DNA of 49,426 nucleotides, taken from Halogeometricum sp. S3BR5-2. Its GTDB lineage: Archaea; Halobacteriota; Halobacteria; Halobacteriales; Haloferacaceae. Numbering within the stretch: position 1 is the stretch's first letter; the number at the start of each line of letters is the position of its first letter. Positions 42,387-49,426 of this stretch are shown one piece after another. The position numbers were made by a program, and so were the translations under genes. The notes beneath the pieces were generated by a model. The model did not search any database and had not been told where the DNA came from. It saw only the letters and a program-made list of their open reading frames with translations. The DNA lies in the NCBI RefSeq assembly GCF_031624635.1, contig NZ_JAMQOQ010000011.1:1-49426 (forward strand), in the 5' to 3' direction.

Positions 42387-43073
42387 CTACGACACATCGG
42401 GGGTTGCGAACGGGATGACGGCCTCCCGAACGAACCGAGAGTATTCCTCGACATCCATCTCAGAGGGCTCGTAGATGGCGAGATACCCACTCTTGGTGAT
42501 GAAACCCCGGAGCTCGCGTTGCTCCCACTCAAGATCTTCAAATCCTAAGAGTATATTCGGATGGTCACGAACATCATCCGGAAGATCAGTTGCATGCTGA
42601 ATGTCCCCGACAGCGGTGATGTGATCAACATTCGATCCCTGATCAGTACCTGCCATATTCATCTCCGCAGAGGGATTCGCTTTGGCAAATTCGACGACAT
42701 CGATGAGAGCCTGTTGAACTGAACCATCCATCGCAAAACTCAGGAGTTCGCGAGCGGTATCATCTCGGGTACTCTCAGTAATGACGAATTCAGTACTGAC
42801 CTCGAAGAACTCGGTGTCTTCAACTTGCTTTTCAGTCACCTCACGATCGATCTCAAGTTCCCCATCAGCGTTGATGTGGCGAGTTTTGATCTCCGCCAGA
42901 TCCTCTCTCATCGTGCGACCCTGACGAATAGTCAGCCCGCTAAACGTCTCTTGACCACCACGCACGCGCAAAGCTGAGCGGAGCGTTTCGCCATTCTTCT
43001 GTCGCTCAAGCGGGAACGGTTCGGTGTCGATTTGACTCCCTTCAACTACCAAATTGATGGCACCTGATTTCAT
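42387..43073 (-). CDS. Hypothetical protein
   Basis: 228 aa, beginning MKSGAINLVVEGSQIDTEPF. Mostly beta in the first half, with charged, well-behaved haloarchaeal codon use. The second half (LLSFAMDGSVQQALIDVVEFAKANP) is helical. The last 60 residues read as a second alpha/beta unit (LLGFEDLEWEQRELRGFITKSGYLAIYEP). The family is not recognised, and it sits alone, divergent from the next gene. Confidence 0.6.
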   Translation of the reverse strand: MKSGAINLVVEGSQIDTEPFPLERQKNGETLRSALRVRGGQETFSGLTIRQGRTMREDLAEIKTRHINADGELEIDREVTEKQVEDTEFFEVSTEFVITESTRDDTARELLSFAMDGSVQQALIDVVEFAKANPSAEMNMAGTDQGSNVDHITAVGDIQHATDLPDDVRDHPNILLGFEDLEWEQRELRGFITKSGYLAIYEPSEMDVEEYSRFVREAVIPFATPDVS

Positions 43074-43219
43074 GCTATCACGCTACCTCTTTCTTAAGAG
43101 GGGGTGGATAATATAGATTATTTTATTGTCAAGTAAGATTTGGATACGGTTGAGTGTAGGGTAGGAAGTGGCAATTTACACACAAAGATAATACCCTACG
43201 GTTGAGTATAATCAAGGAA

Positions 43220-43882
43220 ATGACCGTCAACCCGCCGGCTCAAGCGGTCTCCGACGATGAGCTCATAGAGGCGGTGAGGCAGGTCTGTGAGAAGCGCGGA
43301 CTACCCGTTGCTCCAACCCGATTGATCGAGGAGGTGGACGGAATCGATATCCAGCAGCAGACTATCAAGCGACGACTGGACAAGATTGATCACCGTGTGA
43401 ATTCACTCAAGGTTGGTCGGGGGAAGGTGTGGTGGGTTCCTGACGACGAGGAAGTGGAAGGCGAAGTTGATGTCTCCGCCATCAATTGGGCGCAAATAGA
43501 GCCTGAAGAAATACCACCGCAGAAGATCGAAGACCATCCGGAATTCAATATTCCAGATTACTGGGAGTCGTGGACGGAGCGAGCTAATACAGTGGTGACG
43601 ATTGCCTTCCCGCCAACCTTTGTCGGTTTCATCGTGTTCGCTCTCCAAGATGCAAATATACCCGTCGTCGGAGGAATTGGCAGGGATGCTGCCACACTAG
43701 GGGCGCTCGTAACTCTGGCAGGACTATTCTTCATCGTGATCGGTATCTTGATCGGCATTGCTGCAAAAGCCGGAGCATTCTTAGCCGCCCATGGTGTTGA
43801 CGAACAGGTCCAAACTGCGAGATCTAAGATTGTGGGTACAATCAAAGACCGAATCCCTCTGTCCGTTTCTTGGAAAAGCTAG
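43220..43882 (+). CDS. Winged-helix-like membrane protein
   Basis: 220 aa from the ATG at 43220; a TTG six codons earlier is possible. The first 75 residues look like a winged-helix (DDELIEAVRQVCEKRGLPVAPTRLIEEV, then QQTIKRRLDKIDHRV, then GRGKVWWVP). A linker leads to two transmembrane helices (about 118-140 and 150-180: TVVTIAFPPTFVGFIVFAL; LVTLAGLFFIVIGILIGIA). DNA-binding heads on membrane anchors are known in haloarchaea, but no function is assigned. Inverted repeat E7 lies 34 bp after the stop. Confidence 0.62.
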   Translation: MTVNPPAQAVSDDELIEAVRQVCEKRGLPVAPTRLIEEVDGIDIQQQTIKRRLDKIDHRVNSLKVGRGKVWWVPDDEEVEGEVDVSAINWAQIEPEEIPPQKIEDHPEFNIPDYWESWTERANTVVTIAFPPTFVGFIVFALQDANIPVVGGIGRDAATLGALVTLAGLFFIVIGILIGIAAKAGAFLAAHGVDEQVQTARSKIVGTIKDRIPLSVSWKS

Positions 43883-43915
43883 CATCTTCGCCGGATACGA
43901 ATACTGCTCAGTTTA

Positions 43916-43961
43916 TCTTACCAAACACTTGCCCAGATCTGAGAGTCCATATTTGGTAAGA
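43916..43961. repeat. 46-bp inverted-repeat element, family 1 (E7), next to an integrase gene
   Basis: Arms TCTTACCAAACA (43916-43927) and TATTTGGTAAGA (43950-43961; one mismatch to the perfect arm), 22-bp gap, total 46 bp as in E1, E3 and E4. It lies 118 bp before the start of the second tyrosine recombinase gene. Confidence 0.84.
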
Positions 43962-44079
43962 CCCGACGCGACATCCAGCTGTTCAAAATAGGACAGAAAT
44001 TGACTTTCCGACTTTGTTAATGGAGTCGGAAACTCAAAGTGGCTGGCGAGGGTTCTCGTGGGTAACTGTATATAAACCG

Positions 44080-44742
44080 ATGTCCACCAACACGAATTCG
44101 GAAACTCAGCCGAACGAACAGGCCGATGTCTGGCTCACGCCCGACCAGGTCGACGCGATGCGCGATGTAGCGATCGACACCGGGGCCAAGTACCTCCGAC
44201 AGCGTAACGAGGCCATCATCACGTTGCTCGCGGATACCGGGCTCCGCAACGAGGAGCTCACGCAGCTGACGGTCGAGATGTACCTGCGTGACCAGGGAGA
44301 ACTCTACCTCCCGAAAGAGATCCAGAAATCGAGTCACAACGGCCGCTCTGATTGGCCACGATCCCACCATCTCGAGCTCGACGTCGACGGAACGCTAGGT
44401 ACCCAGCGCTCCCTAAACAGTTACCTCGACAATCGATGGAAGGAGAGTCCCTATCTATTCCCGAGTCGCCAGAAAGAGCAGATCACGACCCGGTCAGTCC
44501 GGAATCTCGTTAAACGCGCTGCGGTCGAAGCTGATGTGCGTCCCTACAAATACGAGAATGGGGACTTCGGACGCGGTGACCCCCAGGACGTCCATCCTCA
44601 TGTCCTCCGCCACAGTCTCGCCTACCGGCTCCTGCACGAGCGCGACGACGATAAGTTCGATATCTACTTTGTCCGGAATCGGTTGCGGCACGCCTCCCTC
44701 CAGACGACGCTCCGAGAGTACGACCACTTCCGCACAATCTGA
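44080..44742 (+). CDS. Tyrosine recombinase/integrase beside element E7
   Basis: 220 aa from the ATG at 44080 (MSTNTNSETQ); an ATG at 44014 in frame would add 22 residues and cannot be excluded. Catalytic residues can be placed: R56 in DTGLRNEEL, H174-V-L-R177-H178, H204 in RHASLQTT, and Y214 in LREYDH. The N-terminal arm is short, as in other small archaeal recombinases. It lies right after inverted repeat E7 and is the best candidate to act on the E-family elements. It could equally integrate the plasmid at a chromosomal target. It differs from the recombinase at 28531 in motifs and sequence. Confidence 0.87.
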   Translation: MSTNTNSETQPNEQADVWLTPDQVDAMRDVAIDTGAKYLRQRNEAIITLLADTGLRNEELTQLTVEMYLRDQGELYLPKEIQKSSHNGRSDWPRSHHLELDVDGTLGTQRSLNSYLDNRWKESPYLFPSRQKEQITTRSVRNLVKRAAVEADVRPYKYENGDFGRGDPQDVHPHVLRHSLAYRLLHERDDDKFDIYFVRNRLRHASLQTTLREYDHFRTI

Positions 44743-44832
44743 TAATTTGTGGGACAAATACTATATTTGGCTGAGACGCCACATAGAGGTAATCAACAAA
44801 TTTATAGTGGGTTAGGCCAAATAAAGAGTTAG

Positions 44833-45279
44833 ATGCCACAGAAGAACTACTACGAGGCGGCGCTGGCCATCGCAGCCATAGAGATGCAGCAGATCACGCC
44901 CGCGCTGCAGCTCGAGGAAACGGCTTCCCGCGAACCGAAGCGAGAACAAGAAACCAGCGTCGAGGCGTGTACTACCCGGCGGTTCGTAGATGAACAAATC
45001 GCGAGGAAGGGATCATACCACGGTCGCCACCCCGACGACATCTACATCACCGCCCCAGCCCTCGCAGAAATCCTCGATGTTTCAGACGAAACAGCCCGCC
45101 GACGTCTGAAGTACTTCGAAGACCAGGGAGTGCTTCGCGTCGCTGCCGATGCGGGAGAGAAGCGGCTGTACTACGAGATGGTCGACGACATCACCGGCGT
45201 CACTGAGGAGAACGTGCGCTCGGAAAGCACGATCGTTGACACCGCTAAGCGACTGCTCGCGGCCGCGGAGGAGCGATAA
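44833..45279 (+). CDS. Winged-helix regulator-like protein
   Basis: 148 aa, starting MPQKNYYEAALAIAAIEM. Residues of about 70-110 form a helix-turn-helix with wing (PDDIYITAPALAEILDVSDETARRRLKYFEDQGVLRVAADAG read as three blocks). A basic N-terminal part and a helical tail flank it. TATA-like ATTTATAGT lies at about 44799, 34 bp before the ATG. The next gene starts 2 bp after its stop, so the two are co-transcribed. It is probably a plasmid regulator; targets unknown. Confidence 0.65.
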   Translation: MPQKNYYEAALAIAAIEMQQITPALQLEETASREPKREQETSVEACTTRRFVDEQIARKGSYHGRHPDDIYITAPALAEILDVSDETARRRLKYFEDQGVLRVAADAGEKRLYYEMVDDITGVTEENVRSESTIVDTAKRLLAAAEER

Positions 45280-45281
45280 CA

Positions 45282-45527
45282 ATGAGTCACGAGACAGCAC
45301 TTGAACAGGATGCCCGAGAGAAGCTGACCGCCGGCCAGAGGGTGACCGCAGTCATCCTCGAAACCGATGTTGATGACGACGGGAAGGCACTGACGAAGAT
45401 TGAGAACATCAAGACGTTCGTCAGACCTGGAGAGTATGAACTAGAGTGGGGCGACACGGTCTGGATCAAGATCGTCGACGTCGGTCGGTCACATGCTGAG
45501 GCCCTCGTGCTTTCGCGGGCTACGTAG
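45282..45527 (+). CDS. Small TRAM/OB-like protein
   Basis: 81 aa, MSHETALEQD. The centre TAGQRVTAVILETDVDDDGKA then TKIENIKTFVRPGEYELEWGDTVWIKIVDVGRSHAEALVL has the strand order of a TRAM or OB-like domain: a GQRVTA strand, a loop, a KIENIKTFV strand and a GDTVWIKI strand. TRAM proteins bind RNA. It lies 2 bp after the winged-helix gene. The assignment is tentative because no signature residues are diagnostic. Confidence 0.55.
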   Translation: MSHETALEQDAREKLTAGQRVTAVILETDVDDDGKALTKIENIKTFVRPGEYELEWGDTVWIKIVDVGRSHAEALVLSRAT

Positions 45528-45576
45528 CCATCTCTCTATATGGTGCCATAGACGAGTCAAAAACAGGGATCGGAGT

Positions 45577-46170
45577 TCAGTCCCAGCTCGATCGATACCG
45601 TTCCCGAACCTCATCGGCCTTCGCTCGCCACCGGCGGATCGACCCGCGCGGCCGTCCCTCGAACAGTTCGGGGGCCTCCTCGACAGAAATCTCCGTGACG
45701 TAGTGCATCCTGTGAGTCTTGATGTGGATCTTCTCGCCGTCGACGTGGTCTGCACTTTCGCCTGCGCTATACGGATGAGACTCGATATCTGAGTGGGGTG
45801 GCACGATGCCGATCCGAACGATGTTGTCAGTCACCTGCTCGTAGGCCGCACAAACGATCCCCCCGTTCTTTTCAATCCGCTTCATCGCGTTGATGTCCTT
45901 GACAGCTCCCTCACCGTGGGGTTCGTAGACCGACTTGTGGGTGATCGGACCCACACCCCAGTCGATACCGAACCGATTGTCGCCGAGCAAGTTCGCGATC
46001 CCGTCCGAGTCGAGCGCGAGTTTGTGGCGCACGAAGTAGACGGGCAGTTCCTCAAGGTCGAACTCGTCTTCGACCACGATCCGCAGTTCTCGGTCAGCAA
46101 ACCGTGAGCCGAGCGTCGCGCGACCCCGACCATCCGTCGTGGCTTCCATCGAAATTGGGATTCGTACCAT
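45577..46170 (-). CDS. Hypothetical haloarchaeal protein
   Basis: 197 aa from the ATG at 46170. The GTG at 46182 is only about 15 bp from the TATA-like TTTATAATAG (about 46192-46201), whereas the ATG is about 26 bp away, which suits a leaderless start. The protein opens MVRIPISMEATTDGRGRATLGSRF as a beta domain. The rest is mixed alpha/beta, with FVRHKLALDSDGIANLL and a charged C-terminus. The family is not recognised. A CTATAG box is nearby at 46265. Confidence 0.58.
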   Translation of the reverse strand: MVRIPISMEATTDGRGRATLGSRFADRELRIVVEDEFDLEELPVYFVRHKLALDSDGIANLLGDNRFGIDWGVGPITHKSVYEPHGEGAVKDINAMKRIEKNGGIVCAAYEQVTDNIVRIGIVPPHSDIESHPYSAGESADHVDGEKIHIKTHRMHYVTEISVEEAPELFEGRPRGSIRRWRAKADEVRERYRSSWD

Positions 46171-46432
46171 CTCATACGCCACTACTACACCCTATTATAA
46201 AAAATTATTGCCCACAAATTCTACCGTATACCTGAAACTCCCTAATAACTGTTTTCAAGGCATTCTATAGTGGTGTAGAATAGAGAAACGTTACACAGAG
46301 TGTGTCAGAAGCGTCGCGATCTGTGGGTTCAGCGTAGAATCAACGGCACACAATACCGGGGAATGTTACATAAGGCAGTCGGCTACGAGCCAGTGGACGA
46401 CAATCTCGGCAAAAAAAGGAGGTTGTCCGTGG

Positions 46433-46747
46433 CTACTCCCAAGGGGCCAGAAGGCTCCAGACCCAACGGAGTCCGGCTGCAGTTTCCTCAGCAGCCCATC
46501 GGAGCAACCTGAAGATACTTTCTACGAGCCAGTTGAGGAACGGCTGGATGACAGTGGCCCAGAGATTCTGGCACCCCGCAAGCAACGAGGCGACGGCAGC
46601 AATCGCGATCTCCTTGAGGTAGAAGAGGAGCGGTGTCAATACGTGGACGACGAGCCACTTCCCACCCCGCTTCACGTAGGGCGACGACTTCTCGACGGCA
46701 CGTCCCGCGGTGTCCTTCCAGTTACGTAGTCCAGTCGCCGTACTCAT
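46433..46747 (-). CDS. Small membrane protein with a regulator partner
   Basis: 104 aa. Hydrophobic stretches at about 32-58 (LVVHVLTPLLFYLKEIAIAA) and 62-84 (LWATVIQPFLNWLVESIFRLL) suggest two transmembrane helices; the rest is basic or aromatic-rich. It overlaps the end of the winged-helix gene by 4 nt, so it is co-expressed with it. Such regulator-plus-membrane-protein pairs are common and could encode a sensing or toxic peptide, but this is only a guess. No known family was recognised. Confidence 0.55.
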   Translation of the reverse strand: MSTATGLRNWKDTAGRAVEKSSPYVKRGGKWLVVHVLTPLLFYLKEIAIAAVASLLAGCQNLWATVIQPFLNWLVESIFRLLRWAAEETAAGLRWVWSLLAPWE

Positions 46748-47091
46748 TTCTCAAGTTCAAGCAACCGCTCAAGCGCCAAGTCCCGAACTTCACTGATGTG
46801 GTCGACCATTTCGTTTTCGGTGTTGATCTGGTACATCGGGCCGCCTCCGACCTCACGCGTCTTGACGACGACACCCATCTCACACAGGTCGTCGATGTTC
46901 TCGTAGACGGTACTCCGGGCAACGTCGCCAATATCAGCGATATCACTCACGTTCAGGTCACGGTCGCGCTCGCTCAGGAGAGCCCAGATAATCTTCACCT
47001 TGCCAGACGCCCCGAACACATGGACGAGTGGTTCATTTCCTGAGTACTGTTCGTCGTTGTCTCGTCCATCACGCTTGATTTCGGTCGACAT
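46744..47091 (-). CDS. Winged-helix transcription regulator
   Basis: 115 aa from the ATG at 47091 (MSTEIKRDGRD). A TATA-like CTTTATAGC lies about 28 bp upstream, so transcription likely starts at or near the ATG. The winged-helix is clear: GKVKIIWALLSERDRDLNVSDIADI, then ARSTVYENIDDLCEMGVVVKTR and a wing GGPMYQINTE. The ACACTACGGTGT near-palindrome at 47093-47104 overlaps the start and could be its own operator. The membrane protein gene overlaps its end by 4 nt. Confidence 0.75.
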   Translation of the reverse strand: MSTEIKRDGRDNDEQYSGNEPLVHVFGASGKVKIIWALLSERDRDLNVSDIADIGDVARSTVYENIDDLCEMGVVVKTREVGGGPMYQINTENEMVDHISEVRDLALERLLELEK

Positions 47092-47092
47092 C

Positions 47093-47104
47093 ACACTACG
47101 GTGT
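47093..47104. promoter_or_regulatory. Near-palindrome over the regulator start
   Basis: ACAC-TACG-GTGT lies just before the ATG of the winged-helix gene and after its TATA-like element. Likely autoregulatory operator. Confidence 0.45.
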
Positions 47105-47196
47105 TGTAATGGCACGCTATAAAGTAGTTGGGTCATACTACGACCCTGTTGGATTTCACAACAAACATTAAGTGAGGGGGCGTTCTATATGCCCTT

Positions 47197-47508
47197 GTGA
47201 CCGCCCGGGAAATACACACCAAGGTCATCCAAAAGCTTCTCTACCAACGCCGCTTCGCGGCAAATCCCGTTACTCCTGCCGCCGTTACTAACTGGTTTCC
47301 AGCAGGTGAAAGGGAGCGGGTCGAGCGAGAGATCGAACGGATGACCGCCGACCCAGACGCTCCACTCCAACCAGTACAGGACGGCCCGCAGGTCTGCTTG
47401 CCGAGCATCGACGAGGTGCTGCGCTACCTCGACAAGCAGGGCGCCGACATCCCCTCCGGGCTCGAAGTCTTCGTGCAGTCTCTTCCCCTCCATGAGTCAC
47501 GAGTTTAG
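47197..47508 (+). CDS. Small protein coupled to the plasmid-specific module gene
   Basis: 103 aa from the GTG at 47197, which follows TATA-like CTATATG by few bases; the start is unsure. It is helical, with a possible DNA-binding helix-turn-helix (PVTPAAVTNWFPAGERERVEREIERM). The end overlaps the next gene by 17 nt, so the two are coupled. No family is recognised. With its partner it could form a two-component plasmid regulator, because a version of the partner is fused to a winged-helix in the gene at 2793-3905. Confidence 0.52.
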   Translation: MTAREIHTKVIQKLLYQRRFAANPVTPAAVTNWFPAGERERVEREIERMTADPDAPLQPVQDGPQVCLPSIDEVLRYLDKQGADIPSGLEVFVQSLPLHESRV

Positions 47509-48094
47509 CATCATTCGCGAGGAGAACGGCGACCAGCCCAGCGTCGACGACCAAGTGACCGTCGCGCAAGCCCTCTACGACGAGGGCGTCCTCTCCGAGG
47601 AAGAGGCGCTGAAAGAGGACGAGATCGCGGAACTTCTCGAGGAACGAGGGGACGAACTGGAGTATAAGCTCCGGACGTCCCTCGACAACCTCCGCGACAT
47701 ACCGGTAATCGTGGGCTACTTCCCGCCCGGGTCGAGATACGTCCCGATCAGCGAGCGACGGGACGAGATCGTCTTTGGAGAAGTCGAGGAAACCGTACGC
47801 ATCGACCGAGAGGCCCTCCTTGACCACGTTCACGATGACGATCCGGACGACGAAGAGGAACTGCCGCTGACCGCCGATGGCCGCGGGATCACGGTGCGAG
47901 AAGTGATCGCCGACGATGCGGACATCGATCCCGAGAAGGTCAAGCACTATCTCCGCAACGGCAGCCGGGACACCCAGCGCGAGCGGCTCAACGACGCCAT
48001 CGACGCGATCGTCGACTCTGACGAAGTGACGAAACGCGACGATTACGGGAAGGTCGTGTTCCGCCACAAGGCCTACCGCTACCACCTGATCTGA
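47492..48094 (+). CDS. Stand-alone plasmid module protein
   Basis: 200 aa, MSHEFSIIREENGDQ. It matches the C-terminal part of the regulator at 2793-3905 along nearly its whole length (a VDDQVTVAQALYDEG start, an ISERRDEI segment, GEVEETV, VREVIADDADIDPEKVKHYL and KRDDYGKVVFRHKAYRYHL). The fused and free forms lie on either side of the partition genes. The protein is acidic, with no catalytic motif. It is probably a dimerisation or ligand-sensing module, or a plasmid-copy control factor; function is not known. Confidence 0.65.
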   Translation: MSHEFSIIREENGDQPSVDDQVTVAQALYDEGVLSEEEALKEDEIAELLEERGDELEYKLRTSLDNLRDIPVIVGYFPPGSRYVPISERRDEIVFGEVEETVRIDREALLDHVHDDDPDDEEELPLTADGRGITVREVIADDADIDPEKVKHYLRNGSRDTQRERLNDAIDAIVDSDEVTKRDDYGKVVFRHKAYRYHLI

Positions 48095-48157
48095 CAGGGT
48101 ACTCTCTATGTTCCATACGACCCCAAAGCCGACAGGCGATCGATTGAAATTGAGTGA

Positions 48158-48514
48158 GTGTACGTGAGTCTCGTGAGTCTATTCCGGAAAGCGATTGGAG
48201 ATTTTCGTTATAACAAAGCCGCTGCTTTTGCCCACGGACTGCGAGTGCTGACGACAGGTATCGGTGGAGCCGTCGCTGGGCTCAGCATTCTCGCCTACTT
48301 CGATATCATTCGGCCTGTCCAAGTGCTACAGGCAGCTGGATACGCAACCCTCCTATTCGTGATGGACTACGCGCTCATCAGAGACCTCGCCTTCGGGCTC
48401 CGGTTCATCGCGCCCGATCTCTTTGGCTTTCTCAGCCTCTCAACCATCGTATCCGGAGTAACCGCAATCGGGGCACTGTCCATCGCCTGGCGCTGGCATC
48501 GATCTCAACGATAG
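48158..48514 (+). CDS. Small membrane protein
   Basis: 118 aa from the GTG at 48158; GTG codons at 48164 and 48173 are equally possible. Three hydrophobic helices are clear (about 25-48, 52-74 and 85-108). The N-terminus is basic (RKAIGDFRYNK). No signal or enzymatic motif. It lies right before the CTATAG array at 48560. Confidence 0.5.
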   Translation: MYVSLVSLFRKAIGDFRYNKAAAFAHGLRVLTTGIGGAVAGLSILAYFDIIRPVQVLQAAGYATLLFVMDYALIRDLAFGLRFIAPDLFGFLSLSTIVSGVTAIGALSIAWRWHRSQR

Positions 48515-48559
48515 GCGTTTGATACTCCACTTGAGTGGAACTGCTGGGACGGACGACAG

Positions 48560-48601
48560 CTATACTAATTCCTATAGGAATTATATTAGGGATAGCTATA
48601 G
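48560..48601. promoter_or_regulatory. Array of four CTATAG-like boxes at 12-bp period
   Basis: Boxes at 48560 (CTATAC), 48572 (CTATAG), 48584 (TATTAG) and 48596 (CTATAG), each separated by 6 bp. It is the longest array on the plasmid. It lies in a gene-free stretch (48515-48709) after the parA operon end and is the best centromere candidate. Confidence 0.8.
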
Positions 48602-48678
48602 GTCTATGCCGGGCCGCTCACGGTGATTACAATCAGCCCGATATATCATATGTCGCTATACGGAATAGCGAGGGGGTG

Positions 48679-48708
48679 CTACAGGTTTCTCTATAGGGAA
48701 AGCTATAG
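48679..48708. promoter_or_regulatory. Array of three CTATAG-like boxes
   Basis: Boxes at 48679 (CTACAG), 48691 (CTATAG) and 48703 (CTATAG), at 12-bp period. It ends 2 bp before the stop codon of the ParA-partner gene at 48710. Confidence 0.8.
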
Positions 48709-48709
48709 C

Positions 48710-49099
48710 TTAGAGGCCCTTGGTTGCCTGTTCGCGGGCCGCCTCCCGAACTGCCTCGAACTCTTTGGGAGCTGCCTCCTGGAACCCGAGACGGAGTGCA
48801 AGGCGAAGGATCTCACTCCGATCGACGGCCCCCTCCTCGAGATCGAGCTGACGCTGAAGCGCGTGGCCGACTTCCTCCAAGCGGTCAGGATTCTCTTCAA
48901 GTGCGCGAATAAATGCCGCAAGAGGCCCATCCCACACGCTGATAGTCTTCTGTTTGTCGCCGGCGTCGATAGCCCCCAACTCATCGAGGATGTCCTCGAC
49001 GAGATCGCGCTTCGCGTCTTCGGCAGCCGCCTCTTCGATTCGGTCACCATGGGACGTCTGTTCGCGAAGGGCCGCGAGATCGTCGTCGTCTTCAGCCAT
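48710..49099 (-). CDS. Small acidic ParA-operon partner, putative centromere-binding protein
   Basis: 129 aa, starting MAEDDDDLAALREQ. The ATG overlaps the parA stop by 8 nt, the usual arrangement of a parA-parB operon. There is no ParB/Spo0J nuclease-like domain. The N-terminal half is acidic and helical. The C-terminal half (DRSEILRLALRLGFQEAAP) could form a short helical DNA-binding or dimer unit, like the small unrelated adaptor proteins of many plasmid ParA systems. CTATAG boxes at 48679-48708 lie right after its stop. Role as the ParA partner is inferred from position; the family itself was not recognised. Confidence 0.7.
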   Translation of the reverse strand: MAEDDDDLAALREQTSHGDRIEEAAAEDAKRDLVEDILDELGAIDAGDKQKTISVWDGPLAAFIRALEENPDRLEEVGHALQRQLDLEEGAVDRSEILRLALRLGFQEAAPKEFEAVREAAREQATKGL

Positions 49100-49426
49100 G
49101 GTGTTCACCTCCGAGCCGTTCGACAAGCGTTTCAGCGGCAGCGAGATACGCCTCACGGGCCCGGCGTGCTGTCGTCGACGGCTCTTCGAGCGCAAACGCA
49201 GTCTGGCCGCGGTCCGCAGCGTTCCGAATGTCTTGCGAATACGGGACGTAGTCGGGCGCGATAGCGTCCGGATACTCCGACTCAAACGCGTCCAAATATT
49301 CCTCGGCGAGATTCGTTCGGGTATCGACCTTGTTCGGGAGCACGAGCGCGAGCTCGATGTCGACGGCGAAATTGTCGGCAATCTTCCCGAGGTCGCGGCG
49401 TAGCGCATCAGCCTGCTCAGCCTCGA
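49092..49426 (-). CDS. parA: ParA/Soj partition ATPase, C-terminal part (same gene as 1-659)
   Basis: This is the continuation of the parA frame entered from base 1 of the circle; 49300-49426 duplicates 1-127. The C-terminal part reads as a typical ParA tail, with a segment VLPNKVDTRTNL in which the asparagine-lysine pair matches the base-recognition strand of the family. It ends at the stop codon at 49092-49094, inside the first codons of the following gene, so the two are likely translated in a coupled way. Any call of a short separate gene here is an artefact of linearisation. Confidence 0.88.
   Translation of the reverse strand, partial: EAEQADALRRDLGKIADNFAVDIELALVLPNKVDTRTNLAEEYLDAFESEYPDAIAPDYVPYSQDIRNAADRGQTAFALEEPSTTARRAREAYLAAAETLVERLGGEHHG
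49300..49426. repeat. Terminal overlap showing circularity (right copy)
   Basis: Exact copy of bases 1-127. Removing either copy joins the two halves of parA in frame, which supports a circular plasmid. Confidence 0.93.

Noticed and set aside
46265-46270. Single CTATAG at 46265 as part of the array family
   Set aside because: No second box at 12-bp spacing on either side, so it may be chance.
46300-46512. Plus-strand 70-codon frame
   Set aside because: It overlaps the end of the membrane protein gene, has a basic low-complexity product and no promoter or ribosome site.
49092-49343. Separate 83-aa gene at the right edge
   Set aside because: It is only the C-terminal part of parA; the frame continues across the circular join to base 659.
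1-49426. tRNA, rRNA and CRISPR arrays
   Set aside because: No cloverleaf-like segment with the conserved arms, no rRNA core sequence, and no evenly spaced direct repeats of 25-40 bp were seen on reading; a covariance search would be needed to exclude unusual RNAs.

Overview
The window looks like one complete circular plasmid of a halophilic archaeon (class Halobacteria). Bases 1-127 are repeated exactly at 49300-49426, so the unique circle is about 49,299 bp, and the ParA gene runs across the join. The archaeal assignment rests on an Orc1/Cdc6 initiator with ORB-like repeats, a TFB, TBP-like proteins, TATA boxes about 25-28 bp before leaderless starts, very acidic proteins and Tat-type lipoproteins. 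No rRNA, tRNA or CRISPR array was seen.

Layout. 48.5-49.4 kb plus 1-2.8 kb holds partition genes (ParA and a small partner), a VapBC pair and a DUF2971-like gene, dotted with CTATAG boxes set at a 12-bp period. 2.8-5.1 kb holds regulators and small genes. 5.1-7.5 kb is the replication module (orc1 plus ORB-like repeats). 7.5-11.1 kb is two cassette-like segments: a solitary AbiEi antitoxin with a small acidic gene, and a PD-(D/E)XK nuclease gene. Each is bounded by a 46-47 bp inverted repeat of one family. 11.3-17.5 kb is a plus-strand operon: RHH/winged-helix protein, two paralogous repeat proteins, a superfamily 2 helicase carrying the same repeat at its C-terminus, and a half-size TBP-like protein. 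17.5-27.7 kb is a minus-strand restriction-modification-like operon: TrmB-type regulator, SocA/DUF4065-like protein, AbrB-like protein, a 1370-aa nuclease-methylase, a TBP-like protein, a SNF2 ATPase and a second TBP-like protein. The last three are chained by ATGA overlaps. 28.5-32.3 kb holds a tyrosine recombinase pair, a RelE-like toxin with a 50-aa antitoxin, a phosphoesterase and a second VapBC. 32.3-40.2 kb, bounded by two 41-bp inverted repeats, holds a mobilisation module (RHH protein, HUH relaxase-like protein, VirD4/TraD-like ATPase), a TFB and a CPBP protease. 40.2-48.5 kb holds plasmid genes of mostly unknown role plus a second tyrosine recombinase.

Two candidate new systems stand out. 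(1) TBP-like proteins built into a SNF2/methylase operon, next to a helicase operon whose three proteins share one undescribed repeat. (2) A set of seven related inverted repeats that bound modules in the manner of bacterial integron or pdif modules, in a replicon carrying two tyrosine recombinases. Function is inferred from sequence alone throughout; no search could be run.
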